A stretch of 64,000 nt of DNA, taken from the NCBI RefSeq assembly GCF_047238185.1, contig NZ_JBDFMI010000006.1, positions 930,001 to 994,000 of the forward strand, written 5' to 3'. The DNA is from Bacillus_AD sp047238185 (lineage in GTDB: Bacteria; Bacillota; Bacilli; Bacillales; DSM-1321). The notes beneath the pieces were generated by a model. That model did no database searches and was not told where the DNA came from. It saw nothing but the letters and a program-made list of their open reading frames with translations. The translations under genes and the position numbers were made by a program. Positions 1 through 8,558 of the stretch are shown here, piece after piece. Each line of letters starts with the position of its first letter. Within the stretch, counting starts at the first letter, position 1.

Positions 1-10
1 TATGACAAAG

Positions 11-24
11 ATATATATATATAT
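11..24. repeat. (AT)7 microsatellite
   Basis: Seven uninterrupted AT dinucleotides lie near the left edge. It is a simple-sequence tract in decayed AT-rich DNA, with no gene adjacent on which it could act within the window. Confidence 0.8.
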
Positions 25-681
25 CAAATGGTGATATACCAGCAGTGAAATTGGTACAAAAAATCAATTAACAACGAGGAAAGTGCCTGATAAATATGTT
101 AATTCATCTTATGTGACTCTAAAGAAGACCTCTTGTGCTTGGTAGTAGTTGTTCTATAGAATAAAACCGACGGACGTTATAATTCAAAATATGATAAAAC
201 CATATTCAAATCTTCGTTAAAATAATCACCGGTTAGTTTCGATGTACCCTTCAGAAAAATACAATTCCATTAAGTGATCGAGGCGTTAGATAGAGTAAGC
301 ATTATTATCGAGCCTTAAACCGAAATGTTTATGAGAGATATTCCTGTTGCTTATGCCTACGTATAAACGAAATAATTTGCAGGCATAGCTAGAGAAGTCA
401 GCATAGATAAGGTCTCTAAACTGATACACATATTCAAAATTATGGTAACAAGGTAAGAGTTTTAAAAGCAAATGTAGGAAAAGAAGACGGCAACAATCCC
501 AGTTCGGAGATAAACATAACTAACCATCTACGAATATACCTCCCAAGACAAATCCAACCCAAAACCCAAATACGCAAAAAGGCTAAAGACCAGAAATTTC
601 CCAAGACTCCACAACATAATGTTACTGCTCGACGTGACAATATAAATTATTGAAATGCGTTTAGTGATCTTTATAATTTAG

Positions 682-825
682 ACTTATTTCACCTATGAAC
701 TAATAGGAGAAGTTAATAAACATAATCGGGATATTGTAATTTATGTACAACCCGAAAGCGATGTGTTAGGAATTGTGTCTACCGCAGTAAGTAAACAGGA
801 AAATAGGAATACCTGGTATCATTGA
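682..825 (+). pseudogene. Possible 3' end of a decayed gene
   Basis: A 47-codon frame, bounded by stops and without a usable start, ends in TGA 52 bp before the VWA lipoprotein gene. It reads ...RDIVIYVQPESDVLGIVSTA..., which has the alternating hydrophobic pattern of a real beta-strand region rather than random translation. No family is recognised. It may be the C-terminal end of a gene that once preceded the lipoprotein. Confidence 0.25.
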
Positions 826-877
826 TAAAATTATAAAAACTTAAAACTAACAAATAATAGAAAAGTAAGAGGTTATT

Positions 878-2251
878 ATGAGGAAAACAATTGTTGTAAC
901 TTTAATGGCTCTACTCCTGTTAGTAACGGCTGGTTGCAGTCACGATCAAGACAATCAAACAAAAGGTGAACCGAAAACGAAAATAGCTCATCAGAAAAAA
1001 AACAAAAACAAAGAAATTCAAGAGGATTCTGATCATGCAGAAATGCTTACTTTGCCAACTTCCTATTCTGAATTAGAGCAAAGGCCGGTAGGCGTTTATT
1101 ACGATATACCAACTAATTTTAACAAAGAAGATGAAGAACATGTTATTCAATCTTTTCGGAATTTGCCGGATATCTCCAAAAATATTTCTGATGAGAAAAT
1201 AGATCAATTTTATCGTAAATTGCTAAAGATGGTCCAAAATGAATATAAAGGACCTGAGGAAATGATCCGTAAGCTGCGCTTTCAATCGATAGGCGATCCA
1301 TCTATCAGCAATCCAAGGTATCAATTTAAAGAAAACTTAAACGTAGAAATTCTTTTAGATGCCTCTGGAAGCATGGCGCAGTATGCGGGTGGTTCAAACA
1401 AAATGGCTGCAGCGAAAGACGCTATTCGATCATTTGTGCAAGAACTGCCAAAGGAAGCTAGAGTAGGCATTCGTGTATACGGCAATAAAGGAAGCAATGC
1501 TGAATCCGACAAAAAAATTTCATGCGGCAGCACAGAATTGGCGTATCCGCTATCTGCTTACGATCCAACCAGTTTTGAATCAGCCTTGGGCAATATTAAA
1601 CCTACGGGATGGACTCCTACAGGTTTGGCTTTAAAAGAAGCTTTAAAGGATTTGGCTTCTTTTGATGGGAAGACAAATATGAATATAGTCTATTTAATCA
1701 GCGACGGCGTTTCCACTTGTGGAGATCAACCTATAGAGGCGGCCAAAAAGTTATTTGCGTCCGATACTATTCCGATTGTCAATGTAATTGGCTTTGACGT
1801 AGACAGTAAAGGACAAAATGAATTGAAGGAGATTGCAAGAGCAACGGATGGACTTTATTCAAATGTTACCGATGCAGCACAACTGAATGAAGAGCTCTCT
1901 CAATTAAAAGAGGTTACGGAAAGCTGGAATGAATGGAGAAAACTAGGGAAACAAAATCTTGATAGTAAACACGTACAAAATAAAATAGATATTTTTGCGT
2001 ATATAGCCCATGAAGAAGCAACATCTACGTTTGAAGAAACGAAAATAAGTTTGATTATGGGTGTTCTTCAACGTTACGGGAAATTAAGTAAAGAGACCCG
2101 GAATGTTTTGGAACAAAAAAACAAGGAATACCATCAATGGATTGATAATGAAATTAGTCGTTTTGAAAAAGAATTAAAAGTCCTTAATGATCAGGGATAT
2201 GAAGAGGCGTTAAATGCTTTGGAACAAAAATATAAGCAAAATATTGAGTAG
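878..2251 (+). CDS. VWA-domain lipoprotein
   Basis: The 457-residue protein begins with a lipoprotein signal peptide: basic MRK, a hydrophobic run, then lipobox VTAGC with Cys20 as the predicted lipidation site. A charged Lys/Glu-rich linker follows, then a von Willebrand factor A domain at about residues 155-345. The MIDAS metal site is visible as DASGS at 161-165, with later Thr and Asp positions in WTPTGLAL and LISDG. The last 100 residues are charged and helical. VWA lipoproteins of this type bind ligands or organise surface complexes outside the membrane; the partner here is not evident. The gene starts a plus-strand cluster with two unknown paralogues and TadE/TadG-like genes, so a role in a cell-surface assembly is an inference. 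The start is supported by the signal peptide and an AGAGG upstream. Confidence 0.85.
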   Translation: MRKTIVVTLMALLLLVTAGCSHDQDNQTKGEPKTKIAHQKKNKNKEIQEDSDHAEMLTLPTSYSELEQRPVGVYYDIPTNFNKEDEEHVIQSFRNLPDISKNISDEKIDQFYRKLLKMVQNEYKGPEEMIRKLRFQSIGDPSISNPRYQFKENLNVEILLDASGSMAQYAGGSNKMAAAKDAIRSFVQELPKEARVGIRVYGNKGSNAESDKKISCGSTELAYPLSAYDPTSFESALGNIKPTGWTPTGLALKEALKDLASFDGKTNMNIVYLISDGVSTCGDQPIEAAKKLFASDTIPIVNVIGFDVDSKGQNELKEIARATDGLYSNVTDAAQLNEELSQLKEVTESWNEWRKLGKQNLDSKHVQNKIDIFAYIAHEEATSTFEETKISLIMGVLQRYGKLSKETRNVLEQKNKEYHQWIDNEISRFEKELKVLNDQGYEEALNALEQKYKQNIE

Positions 2252-2335
2252 AAAAGGAGAGATTTTGAACTGAATGCGTCTATAGTGCTTAGACATTAAG
2301 GAGAAGGGATAGACAATCATGAATAAATCGAACAA

Positions 2336-3142
2336 TTGGCAGAGAAACATAAGAAATTTTTGGAAAGGTATCGTTTGTTTCCCTTGGTATTTCATTATCA
2401 AGAAGACCACATCCAATTTATTTCTTACTATCGCGTTGTCAATGAGATATATTCCGGTCTATTGTTTTATCCGGTAGATTTGCCTGCAGAGACAATGAGA
2501 GAATGCTTTTATTACTTCTATAGAATGGACATGCATTTATATGACGGTATGAAAATTCACAATGATTTTGCTTCGAAGGATTATTCAGCAGGCTATTACC
2601 GTTATAGGGATTTGCTTGATCAACAACTAAAAGCTGATGGAGAGTTGGAAAGCATTCGTCCTGATCTCCAATTTTGCGTATATGCTATTAATAGAATCGA
2701 AGAATATCTTTCGGAAATACGCGATATTTACCAGCATTATAAACATTTGCTTAAGTTATTGAAAGAAAGAGGCAATTTTTCTGTTGAGGATCTAAATCAG
2801 TTGAACGATTACGGCGCAGAGATTTTATACAGGGTTTATAAACAAGGCGAAGAACAATTAAGTTTACTAGATCCTATTGAGACGATTATAGAGAAAAGCG
2901 CTAGAGTAAAATCGGTGAATGGGGATTTAAAAGATATATTTGAAATTTCTCGTCTGATGTTAGAACCAAAGTCAGTCGCAACTCTAAAAAATTCTCAATA
3001 TGGTTTTACAAAAGATATAACCTCACATTTAAGTAAAGAAGAAATAAAACATCTGTTGATTGAACGTGAAATAAAGAAAATCAAAAAGGCATATAATACC
3101 GGCTGTTTAAATCGCAAAATTCGTAATTTTATTAAGGAGTAA
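2336..3142 (+). CDS. Unknown protein, paralogue A (5' end frameshifted)
   Basis: This is a soluble, aromatic- and charge-rich, mostly helical protein of about 268 residues, without signal peptide or membrane segment. I do not recognise the family. It is clearly paralogous to the next gene along its whole length; the strongest shared block is FASKDYS.GYY.YRDLL around residues 82-97. The good ribosome site (AAGGAGAAGGG, 2298-2308) serves an ATG at 2319, but that frame closes after about 50 codons. The frame matching the paralogue is entered only by assuming one missing base near 2327-2330, which gives M-N-K-x-E-Q-L-A-E-K against M-D-R-N-T-L-E-K-L-A-E-K. Otherwise translation would start at the TTG at 2336, which has no ribosome site. 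It is therefore either a mildly damaged gene or a sequencing error. It ends 4 bp before paralogue B. Confidence 0.65.
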   Translation: MAEKHKKFLERYRLFPLVFHYQEDHIQFISYYRVVNEIYSGLLFYPVDLPAETMRECFYYFYRMDMHLYDGMKIHNDFASKDYSAGYYRYRDLLDQQLKADGELESIRPDLQFCVYAINRIEEYLSEIRDIYQHYKHLLKLLKERGNFSVEDLNQLNDYGAEILYRVYKQGEEQLSLLDPIETIIEKSARVKSVNGDLKDIFEISRLMLEPKSVATLKNSQYGFTKDITSHLSKEEIKHLLIEREIKKIKKAYNTGCLNRKIRNFIKE

Positions 3143-3146
3143 CGCA

Positions 3147-3980
3147 ATGGATAGAAATACTCTTGAGAAGTTGGCGGAAAAAAATAAAAAGTTTCTTGAA
3201 AAATACAATATATTTCCTTTGGCATTATCTTATAAAAAAGAAAAAATACACTTCATTACGTACTATCGTTTAGCCAAAGACTTTTATTCAGGCATGTTAT
3301 TTGTCCCGCTGGATTTGCCGATTAGTGATATAAAGAAGGTGTTCTTTTACTTCTATGAAATGAACATTCACATGAATGATGCTATGAAAGACCATAATAC
3401 ATTCGCTTCTAAAGACTATTCGAATGGTTATTATAAATATCGAGATTTGCTCATCGAACAATTAGAAAAAACAGGAGAGCTTGAAGCGGTTCGTTCTCAG
3501 ATGCAATATTGTGTGGATACTATCAACCGTTTTGAGCAATACCTACAAGAAATTAGGGAAGAATATATTAAATATATGGATTGTTTAAAAAAGATAAAAA
3601 TATCACCATATTTTTCTACAGAAGACCTAGATCTATTAAATGACTATGGTTCTAATATTCTTTATAGGATGTATAAGCAAGGTGAAGAGCAAGTCAGCTT
3701 ATTGGAGCCAGTTGAAGCTATTCATAAAAAAAGTTCCAAACTGCAATCTATTCGTGAAGTTAAAGAAATATTTAATATATCAGGCTTTATGTTAGATCCA
3801 AAATCGGTGGCTCTTTTGAAGCACTCAACTTATGGGTCGCATAAGCGTAACATCTCAAACTTATCCATAAAGGATTTAAAAGCATATTTTATAGAAAGGG
3901 AACATCAAGATCTTCAAAAGTCCTTTGGTGATTATTTCTTTGAAAAAATACTGAGAAATAAAGGGGAAGGGCTAGAGTAA
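3147..3980 (+). CDS. Unknown protein, paralogue B
   Basis: The 277-residue protein is a full-length tandem paralogue of the preceding gene. The start ATG is preceded by AAGGAG at 8 bp spacing, so translation is probably coupled to paralogue A. Shared features run in the same order: an EK.LAEKNKKFLEKY opening, IHFITYYRLAKDFYSG near residue 30, FASKDYSNGYYKYRDLL near 90, a central acidic helical part, and LNDYG.NILYRMYKQGEEQ.SLLEP. There is no signal peptide, membrane span or catalytic motif that I can name. It may be a cytosolic partner of the surface proteins encoded around it; this rests on position only. Confidence 0.8.
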   Translation: MDRNTLEKLAEKNKKFLEKYNIFPLALSYKKEKIHFITYYRLAKDFYSGMLFVPLDLPISDIKKVFFYFYEMNIHMNDAMKDHNTFASKDYSNGYYKYRDLLIEQLEKTGELEAVRSQMQYCVDTINRFEQYLQEIREEYIKYMDCLKKIKISPYFSTEDLDLLNDYGSNILYRMYKQGEEQVSLLEPVEAIHKKSSKLQSIREVKEIFNISGFMLDPKSVALLKHSTYGSHKRNISNLSIKDLKAYFIEREHQDLQKSFGDYFFEKILRNKGEGLE

Positions 3981-3994
3981 TTTATTGAAAAGTA

Positions 3995-4078
3995 TTAGAA
4001 TTTCTGATTAATCGTGAACTGAAGGCAACAAGAAAAGCATTTAGTGATGATTATTTGAACTGTAAGTTACGCAATTAA
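3995..4078 (+). pseudogene. C-terminal remnant of a third paralogue
   Basis: Just after paralogue B, 27 codons followed by TAA read LEFLINRELKATRKAFSDDY and then LNCKLRN. This aligns with the C-terminus of paralogue A (HLLIEREIKKIKKAYNTG, then CLNRKIRN) with the same spacing. Upstream the frame meets a stop within three codons, so only the tail of the gene is left. The family was therefore present in at least three tandem copies, and recombination between copies removed most of one. Confidence 0.75.
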
Positions 4079-4097
4079 CCAAAGGAGGGCAGCCATC

Positions 4098-4795
4098 ATG
4101 CTTCATTCCCTGAAAGAAGCGCTCCGTTTATATACAGGGCAGTTTGAGAGAGTGGCCATCCTTTCTTTGACTATTCTTCTTCCCCTGTTGGCAGTGGATC
4201 AATTTTTGTTTAATATTATTAGTTTTTTTGTCATAGATGAGCTGACTTCTTTTATAGCAGACTTCTATTATATGATTGTTACGCTCTTGACACTGGTACT
4301 TGCGCAAGTTCCTTTTATAGCACTGGTGAAAATGGAGGAAGGCGATCGCGACTATCGGATAGGGGCGATTTACTCTGCCTTTATTCTTTCTGCTTTTTCT
4401 ATCTTTGTTTTCGGTGTGATTCTTTCGTTATTCACAGCCATTGCTTCTATGTTTTTTGTGGTTCCCGGCCTGCTGCTTCTCCTCTTTTTTTCGCGGCTCC
4501 CTATGAATCGGTGTTCGAGGAAAAATCGGTCTGGAAATGCATTCGTACATCTTTTGTTTTTGCCCGCAAGAGGTTCTTTCCTTTATTTTTTATCATCCTC
4601 AGTATCAGCTTCCTGGAAATCGTGTTTGGCTGGATTGGCATGTTTGCCATTTATTCAGTGACTTCCTCCTTGCTTGCACAGGTGATCACTCAAATGCTGC
4701 TCAATTTGCTCATTTTTCCTTTCCTTTGTATATGGGTGGCGTTCTACTTTAATTCATGGAAAGTAGGGAATCAATTTGCTAAAGAAGCTGCCTGA
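4098..4795 (+). pseudogene. Multi-pass membrane protein, frameshifted at a T7 run
   Basis: The ATG at 4098 follows AAAGGAGGG. The first frame gives about five hydrophobic segments and then, after the seven Ts at 4485-4491, turns into low-quality sequence and stops at 4661. In the -1 frame the protein continues naturally (F-A-A-P-Y-E-S-V-F-E-E-K, then further membrane spans) and ends at 4795. One missing T explains it: with T8 the product would be a continuous protein of about 232 residues resembling the bacterial membrane proteins with clustered hydrophobic helices and an APY..VFE segment. Alternatives are -1 ribosomal slippage or transcriptional slippage on the T run. The end overlaps the TadE-like start by 20 bp, typical of an intact operon, which favours a recent lesion or a sequencing error. 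Confidence 0.75.
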
Positions 4796-5210
4796 TTTTA
4801 TAACCTGCAACGAATGGAATGCCCGAATCCGAAGTGAAAAAGGCTCAGCTACCATTGAATTCCTGGGTATCCTGCCATTGGCCATTCTTGCCTTGCTGAT
4901 TGTTTGGCAGCTGATTGTCGGTATTCACGGGGTTATCGTTGCCCAGTCGGCAGCCAACGAAGCGGCAAAGGTCTATTCGGTGACAGAAGAAAATGGCGAA
5001 GCCTATAATGCGGCCAATAAAATTGTCTCCTCTGCCAGCGGTTATTTGCAGATGACGAGCGGTTCGCCAATCAATGCTGATTCGTCCAGGGACTTTACCT
5101 CAAAGGTGTCTGTGGATATTCAATTGGTATTTCTGCCGAAGAAGCTGTTCAGTGGAGCGGCTCCCTCTGTTCCGTTTACGGCAGAGGTGAGCGGAAGGGT
5201 CATCAAATGA
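4776..5210 (+). CDS. TadE-like pilus assembly protein
   Basis: The 144-residue protein has the TadE layout: a short N-terminus ending in the Glu-containing pseudopilin signature (EKGSATIEFLG, about residues 22-32), one long hydrophobic helix (to about residue 53), then an extracellular domain with small residues and AANEAAKVYS, the typical post-helix stretch. TadE-like pseudopilins are processed by a prepilin peptidase and belong to the Flp/tight-adherence secretion system. No peptidase, TadA ATPase or TadB/C is in the window; they may lie left of it or elsewhere. The start is TTG at 4776, inside the end of the membrane gene, with only a weak AGTAGGGA upstream, so it is uncertain. It overlaps the next gene by 4 bp (ATGA). 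Confidence 0.8.
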   Translation: MLKKLPDFITCNEWNARIRSEKGSATIEFLGILPLAILALLIVWQLIVGIHGVIVAQSAANEAAKVYSVTEENGEAYNAANKIVSSASGYLQMTSGSPINADSSRDFTSKVSVDIQLVFLPKKLFSGAAPSVPFTAEVSGRVIK

Positions 5211-5866
5211 GCCGGGTAGCACAGCTTTTGAAAAGGGAAGATGGCAATATTGCTTTATTTGTATTAGGTATGCTGAGTATTATGATGGTCTTATTTGTCT
5301 TTGTATTTAACCTATCTAAGGTTTTTGCTGTCAAAGAGCAATCTTCTTCCGCTGCCCAGCAAGCTAGCTTGGCGGCGACATCTGCCTTTTATGATTCTTT
5401 ATGGGACAGGGTGAAAGACTATAGTTCTCCGGCCGCACCGGAAAAGACGATTGCCGATTTGGTTGCTGAACGGGAAGGACAGCTAGAAGGGGGCTTGTTT
5501 TCGGATGACAGTGCGAATGAAAGGCATATTCAAGCAATAGATGACGTGATAGCTGATCAAATGCAGAGTGATCTTGATTTTTATGCACTGATGAATGAGA
5601 GTCTGCCGTTTATCCTGGAGGATGCCATGCAAGCGGCTGGCAGCAACCTATCTAAAAACGGCGGGAATTCCGTTGATGCACAATGGTGGATAAAGGATGG
5701 GCAAATGTATATGAAGAGCTCCATGGATGTAAAAGGGACGCCTTATAAAGGGTTCATGCAATTTAAAGAGCAGCTGTTCCAGCAGTCCGGGGGGCCGAAA
5801 ATCACTTTCCTGGATCAATTGCCCCACTATTATAATACCGATCCAAGAAGCATTTCTTCTTATTAA
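5207..5866 (+). CDS. TadG-like pilus/surface protein
   Basis: The 219-residue protein starts with a short basic and acidic N-terminus (KREDGNIALFVLGML), one hydrophobic helix at about residues 14-36, and then the alanine-rich helix AAQQASLAATSAFYDSLWD seen after the membrane span of TadG-type proteins. The rest is predicted to lie outside the membrane. It is shorter than classical TadG, which carries a VWA domain. Here the VWA domain is on a separate lipoprotein at the start of the same cluster, which may be the functional equivalent (inference). Its start overlaps the TadE-like stop codon, so the two are translationally coupled. Confidence 0.75.
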   Translation: MSRVAQLLKREDGNIALFVLGMLSIMMVLFVFVFNLSKVFAVKEQSSSAAQQASLAATSAFYDSLWDRVKDYSSPAAPEKTIADLVAEREGQLEGGLFSDDSANERHIQAIDDVIADQMQSDLDFYALMNESLPFILEDAMQAAGSNLSKNGGNSVDAQWWIKDGQMYMKSSMDVKGTPYKGFMQFKEQLFQQSGGPKITFLDQLPHYYNTDPRSISSY

Positions 5867-6017
5867 GATTTTGGATGTAGGTTTTGTGACCAGCTATTCT
5901 GTTGGGTAAGGATTTAACATACATGCATGAATAGAAGGGAATGGGGCAGCCGATCTGCTTAATCGAGGCAAAGCATTTAAAGAAAGCAATGTGATTGATC
6001 TTATTCTTGTAAATTGA

Positions 6018-6543
6018 ATGTTTTGTGGATTGACTAGTTTACTACCAAATCCATCTGGAATGTATTTTACCTTCGTGGCCATTATAGTGGTCATTGAAAT
6101 AGGCATTTGCCGATATTGGTGTAACTGTAAAACGGATGGCGATAAGAAGTACAATGACATAATTGTGTTTTTAATGCTTTCAATGACAGAGTTGATGTCT
6201 GCCATGCCTTTGTTCCGTCTGACATTTCATTCATCCCTCTTTATCATTGGCTTTGTTATATACGCAGGTGTTTTGGTATTTTCTTTTTATAAGAGACGAA
6301 CATTATTGCACTCATTCGTTAGTCATCAAGGCTCTAAGTTAATGCTTGGTCTAGTTCTTTTTATAAGTGTTCTTATTGTCATCGGTAACCTGAGTTTTAG
6401 CCATGGACAAAAACAGATTCTGGCTTTATTGATGGGTGAGGATACCGGGTTATTATGGGGATGTTTTTACTAGGTTTATTTTTTACATTCTAGGCACCGC
6501 CTTTCTTGGTGGCCGAGGGCATTTATTAAGGAAAAAAATCTGA
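6018..6543 (+). pseudogene. Membrane protein gene, frameshifted and 5'-truncated
   Basis: From 6018 the frame encodes a hydrophobic protein with about four membrane spans but no ribosome site. The same frame is open before it back to 5931, interrupted only by TGA at 6015-6017. At the four Gs 6457-6460 the frame ends in nonsense (LLWGCFY). Removing one G lets it continue as LLWDVFTRFIFYILGTAFLG, ending KK-I with TGA at 6541. So there is one extra base and a stop or missing 5' end. The family is not recognised. A terminator follows at 6566. Confidence 0.55.
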
Positions 6544-6565
6544 ATAGGATTTCAGTATACGGAAT

Positions 6566-6615
6566 GAGAGTCTATTTTCTATCTGCAGGGCCAGATGGAA
6601 GTCAGACTCTCTTTT
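6566..6615 (+). terminator. Intrinsic terminator-like hairpin
   Basis: GAGAGTCT (6566-6573) pairs with AGACTCTC (6604-6611), followed by TTTT. The loop is long at about 30 nt. It separates the broken membrane gene from lytS. Confidence 0.6.
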
Positions 6616-6782
6616 GTTGTTGTATAATACTATTAATTGTTTTATAACAATATTGTAATATGTATAAAAATGCCTTAATTTTACGGTTTTAAGCATTTAG
6701 TTGGTATTCTTGTGAAATAGAAGAATAGTAAACTGATATATAGTATAAAGAAAAATAATATATTGAAAAAGGGGTAAACGGG

Positions 6783-8558
6783 ATGATTCAATTATTGCCT
6801 TTAATGCTTGAAAGAGTTGGGTTGTTGGTCATCGTAGCCTTTTTGCTTTCCAGGCTGAAGTCGTTTCGGCAAATCATCCACAATGAGCACGGTAAGAAAG
6901 AGAAGGCTATCTTGATTGCTATTTTCGGTGTGTTTGGTGTGATCAGTAATTATACGGGCGTTCAGATCGAGGGAGGAATTATCAACTCGGAGTCCTGGCA
7001 TACCAACGTAAATCCTGCTGAAGCCATTGCAAATACGCGTATTATGGGCGTAGCAATCGGCGGTTTATTGGGCGGTCCGATCGTAGGGGCCGGTGTCGGG
7101 ATGATCGCAGGCCTGCACCGTTTTGGTTTGGGAGGATTTACAGCTATTGCCTGCGGAACATCGACCATTATTGCCGGTGTGATTACAGGATGGCTAGGGA
7201 AGAAATGGGGCATTCAAAAGAGTCTTTCCTATCCCCGGGCCGTCGGTATTGGTTTTGTTATGGAAGCTTTCCAAATGGGCTTTATCCTGCTCGTTGCCCG
7301 CCCGTTTTCTGCGGCTCTCCATTTGGTGGAAACTATTGCGATCCCGATGATCTTAATGAACGGCTTAGGGACATTTATCTTTTTGCTGATTGTGAAATTA
7401 ATGATCCAGGAAGAGGAACGCACCCAAGCGCTGCAGACTCATAAGGCGCTGCGTATTGCCCAGATGACGCTTCCCCATTTTCGCCAGGGGCTGAATACCC
7501 GTTCCTGCCAGGAGGTTGCGGATATCATTTGGCATGCCACACAGGCAGATGCCGTTTCGATTACGAATACACAGCTTGTGTTGGCTCATGTTGGTGCAGG
7601 GTCTGACCATCATCTCCGAAAACAGAATATTGGAACAAAATTGACGAGAAGGGTGCTTGATGAAGAAAGAGTCATTACTGCACACGACCGCCGTGAAATC
7701 GGGTGTGAACATATTTCCTGTCCCTTACAGGCAGCTGTCGTCCTGCCATTGATCGCCCATAATCAGACAGTGGGTACATTAAAAATTTATTTTACTGATC
7801 AGGCACGTTTAACAAGTGTCGATCAGGAGCTTGCGGAAGGGCTCAGCAAACTATTTTCAACCCAGCTGGAGTTGGCTGATGCGGAACTGCAGCGTAAATT
7901 ATTGAAGGATGCGGAAATCAAGGCGCTCCAGGCGCAGGTGCACCCGCATTTCTTGTTTAACAGCATCAATACAATATCCAGCTTGATTCGGTCGGATGCA
8001 GACGAAGCGCGCAGGCTATTGATCCAGCTCAGCACTTTTTTCAGAAGCAATCTGCAGGGCGCCCGCCAAATACTCATTCCTTTGGAAAAAGAAATGGAGC
8101 ATGTGAAAGCTTATTTAGCGATTGAACAAGCGCGGTTCCCAGATAAATATAAGGTCTATTTCAATATCGACCCTTCACTTGAAAAAGTGCTAGTACCTCC
8201 ATTCACCCTTCAGCCGCTAGTGGAAAACGCAATCCATCATGCGTTTACGGGCGGCCGGAAAGGAACGGTCACCATTACAGCTAAGATGGAAGGGGACATG
8301 ATGTCTCTCATGACTGAGGATGATGGGGCTGGCATTTCGGACGAGCAATTGGCGCATGTCGGCAAAAGGACAGTAGAATCGCACAGCGGCACAGGAACCG
8401 CATTATGGAATATTAAAAAGAGGATAGAAGAAATATACGGCGGCACAGTCCGTTTTGACATTAAAAGCATGGCGGGAAAAGGGACAGCTATCAAAATAGG
8501 CTTGCCAGTCAAGCAAGGAGAGTGGGGGGAAGAATATGTTGAAAGCTTTTATCGTTGA
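6783..8558 (+). CDS. lytS: LytS-family sensor histidine kinase
   Basis: The 591-residue kinase has five to six N-terminal membrane segments of the 5TM-Lyt type (to about residue 205), a GAF-like region (about 225-365), a His-kinase core with HPHFLFNSINTI where His387 is the likely phosphoacceptor, and a HATPase domain with LVENAIHHAF and DDGAGIS. Family members LytS (Bacillus) and BtsS (E. coli) respond to extracellular pyruvate through the membrane domain. The gene overlaps lytT by 23 bp, and a CstA-type transporter follows, which supports a pyruvate- or carbon-uptake role over autolysis control. AAAAAGGGG precedes the ATG. The upstream region holds a 16-bp palindrome (ATTGTT-TTAT-AACAAT, 6636-6651) of unknown meaning. 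Confidence 0.92.
   Translation: MIQLLPLMLERVGLLVIVAFLLSRLKSFRQIIHNEHGKKEKAILIAIFGVFGVISNYTGVQIEGGIINSESWHTNVNPAEAIANTRIMGVAIGGLLGGPIVGAGVGMIAGLHRFGLGGFTAIACGTSTIIAGVITGWLGKKWGIQKSLSYPRAVGIGFVMEAFQMGFILLVARPFSAALHLVETIAIPMILMNGLGTFIFLLIVKLMIQEEERTQALQTHKALRIAQMTLPHFRQGLNTRSCQEVADIIWHATQADAVSITNTQLVLAHVGAGSDHHLRKQNIGTKLTRRVLDEERVITAHDRREIGCEHISCPLQAAVVLPLIAHNQTVGTLKIYFTDQARLTSVDQELAEGLSKLFSTQLELADAELQRKLLKDAEIKALQAQVHPHFLFNSINTISSLIRSDADEARRLLIQLSTFFRSNLQGARQILIPLEKEMEHVKAYLAIEQARFPDKYKVYFNIDPSLEKVLVPPFTLQPLVENAIHHAFTGGRKGTVTITAKMEGDMMSLMTEDDGAGISDEQLAHVGKRTVESHSGTGTALWNIKKRIEEIYGGTVRFDIKSMAGKGTAIKIGLPVKQGEWGEEYVESFYR

Larger units (their letters stand above)
1..877. other. AT-rich stretch without an intact gene
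   Basis: No open frame here has a start codon, a ribosome binding site and convincing protein composition together. The plus strand stays open for roughly 70 codons ending near 650, and again from 682 to 825, but neither frame has a plausible start. The base composition is more AT-rich than the pur or guaA regions further right and resembles the following 3 kb. The best reading is decayed coding sequence at the left edge of an accessory block. The nature of the original genes cannot be told. Confidence 0.5.

Noticed and set aside
286..640. Two overlapping short minus-strand frames
   Set aside because: No ribosome sites, unusual composition, and they lie in decayed AT-rich DNA.
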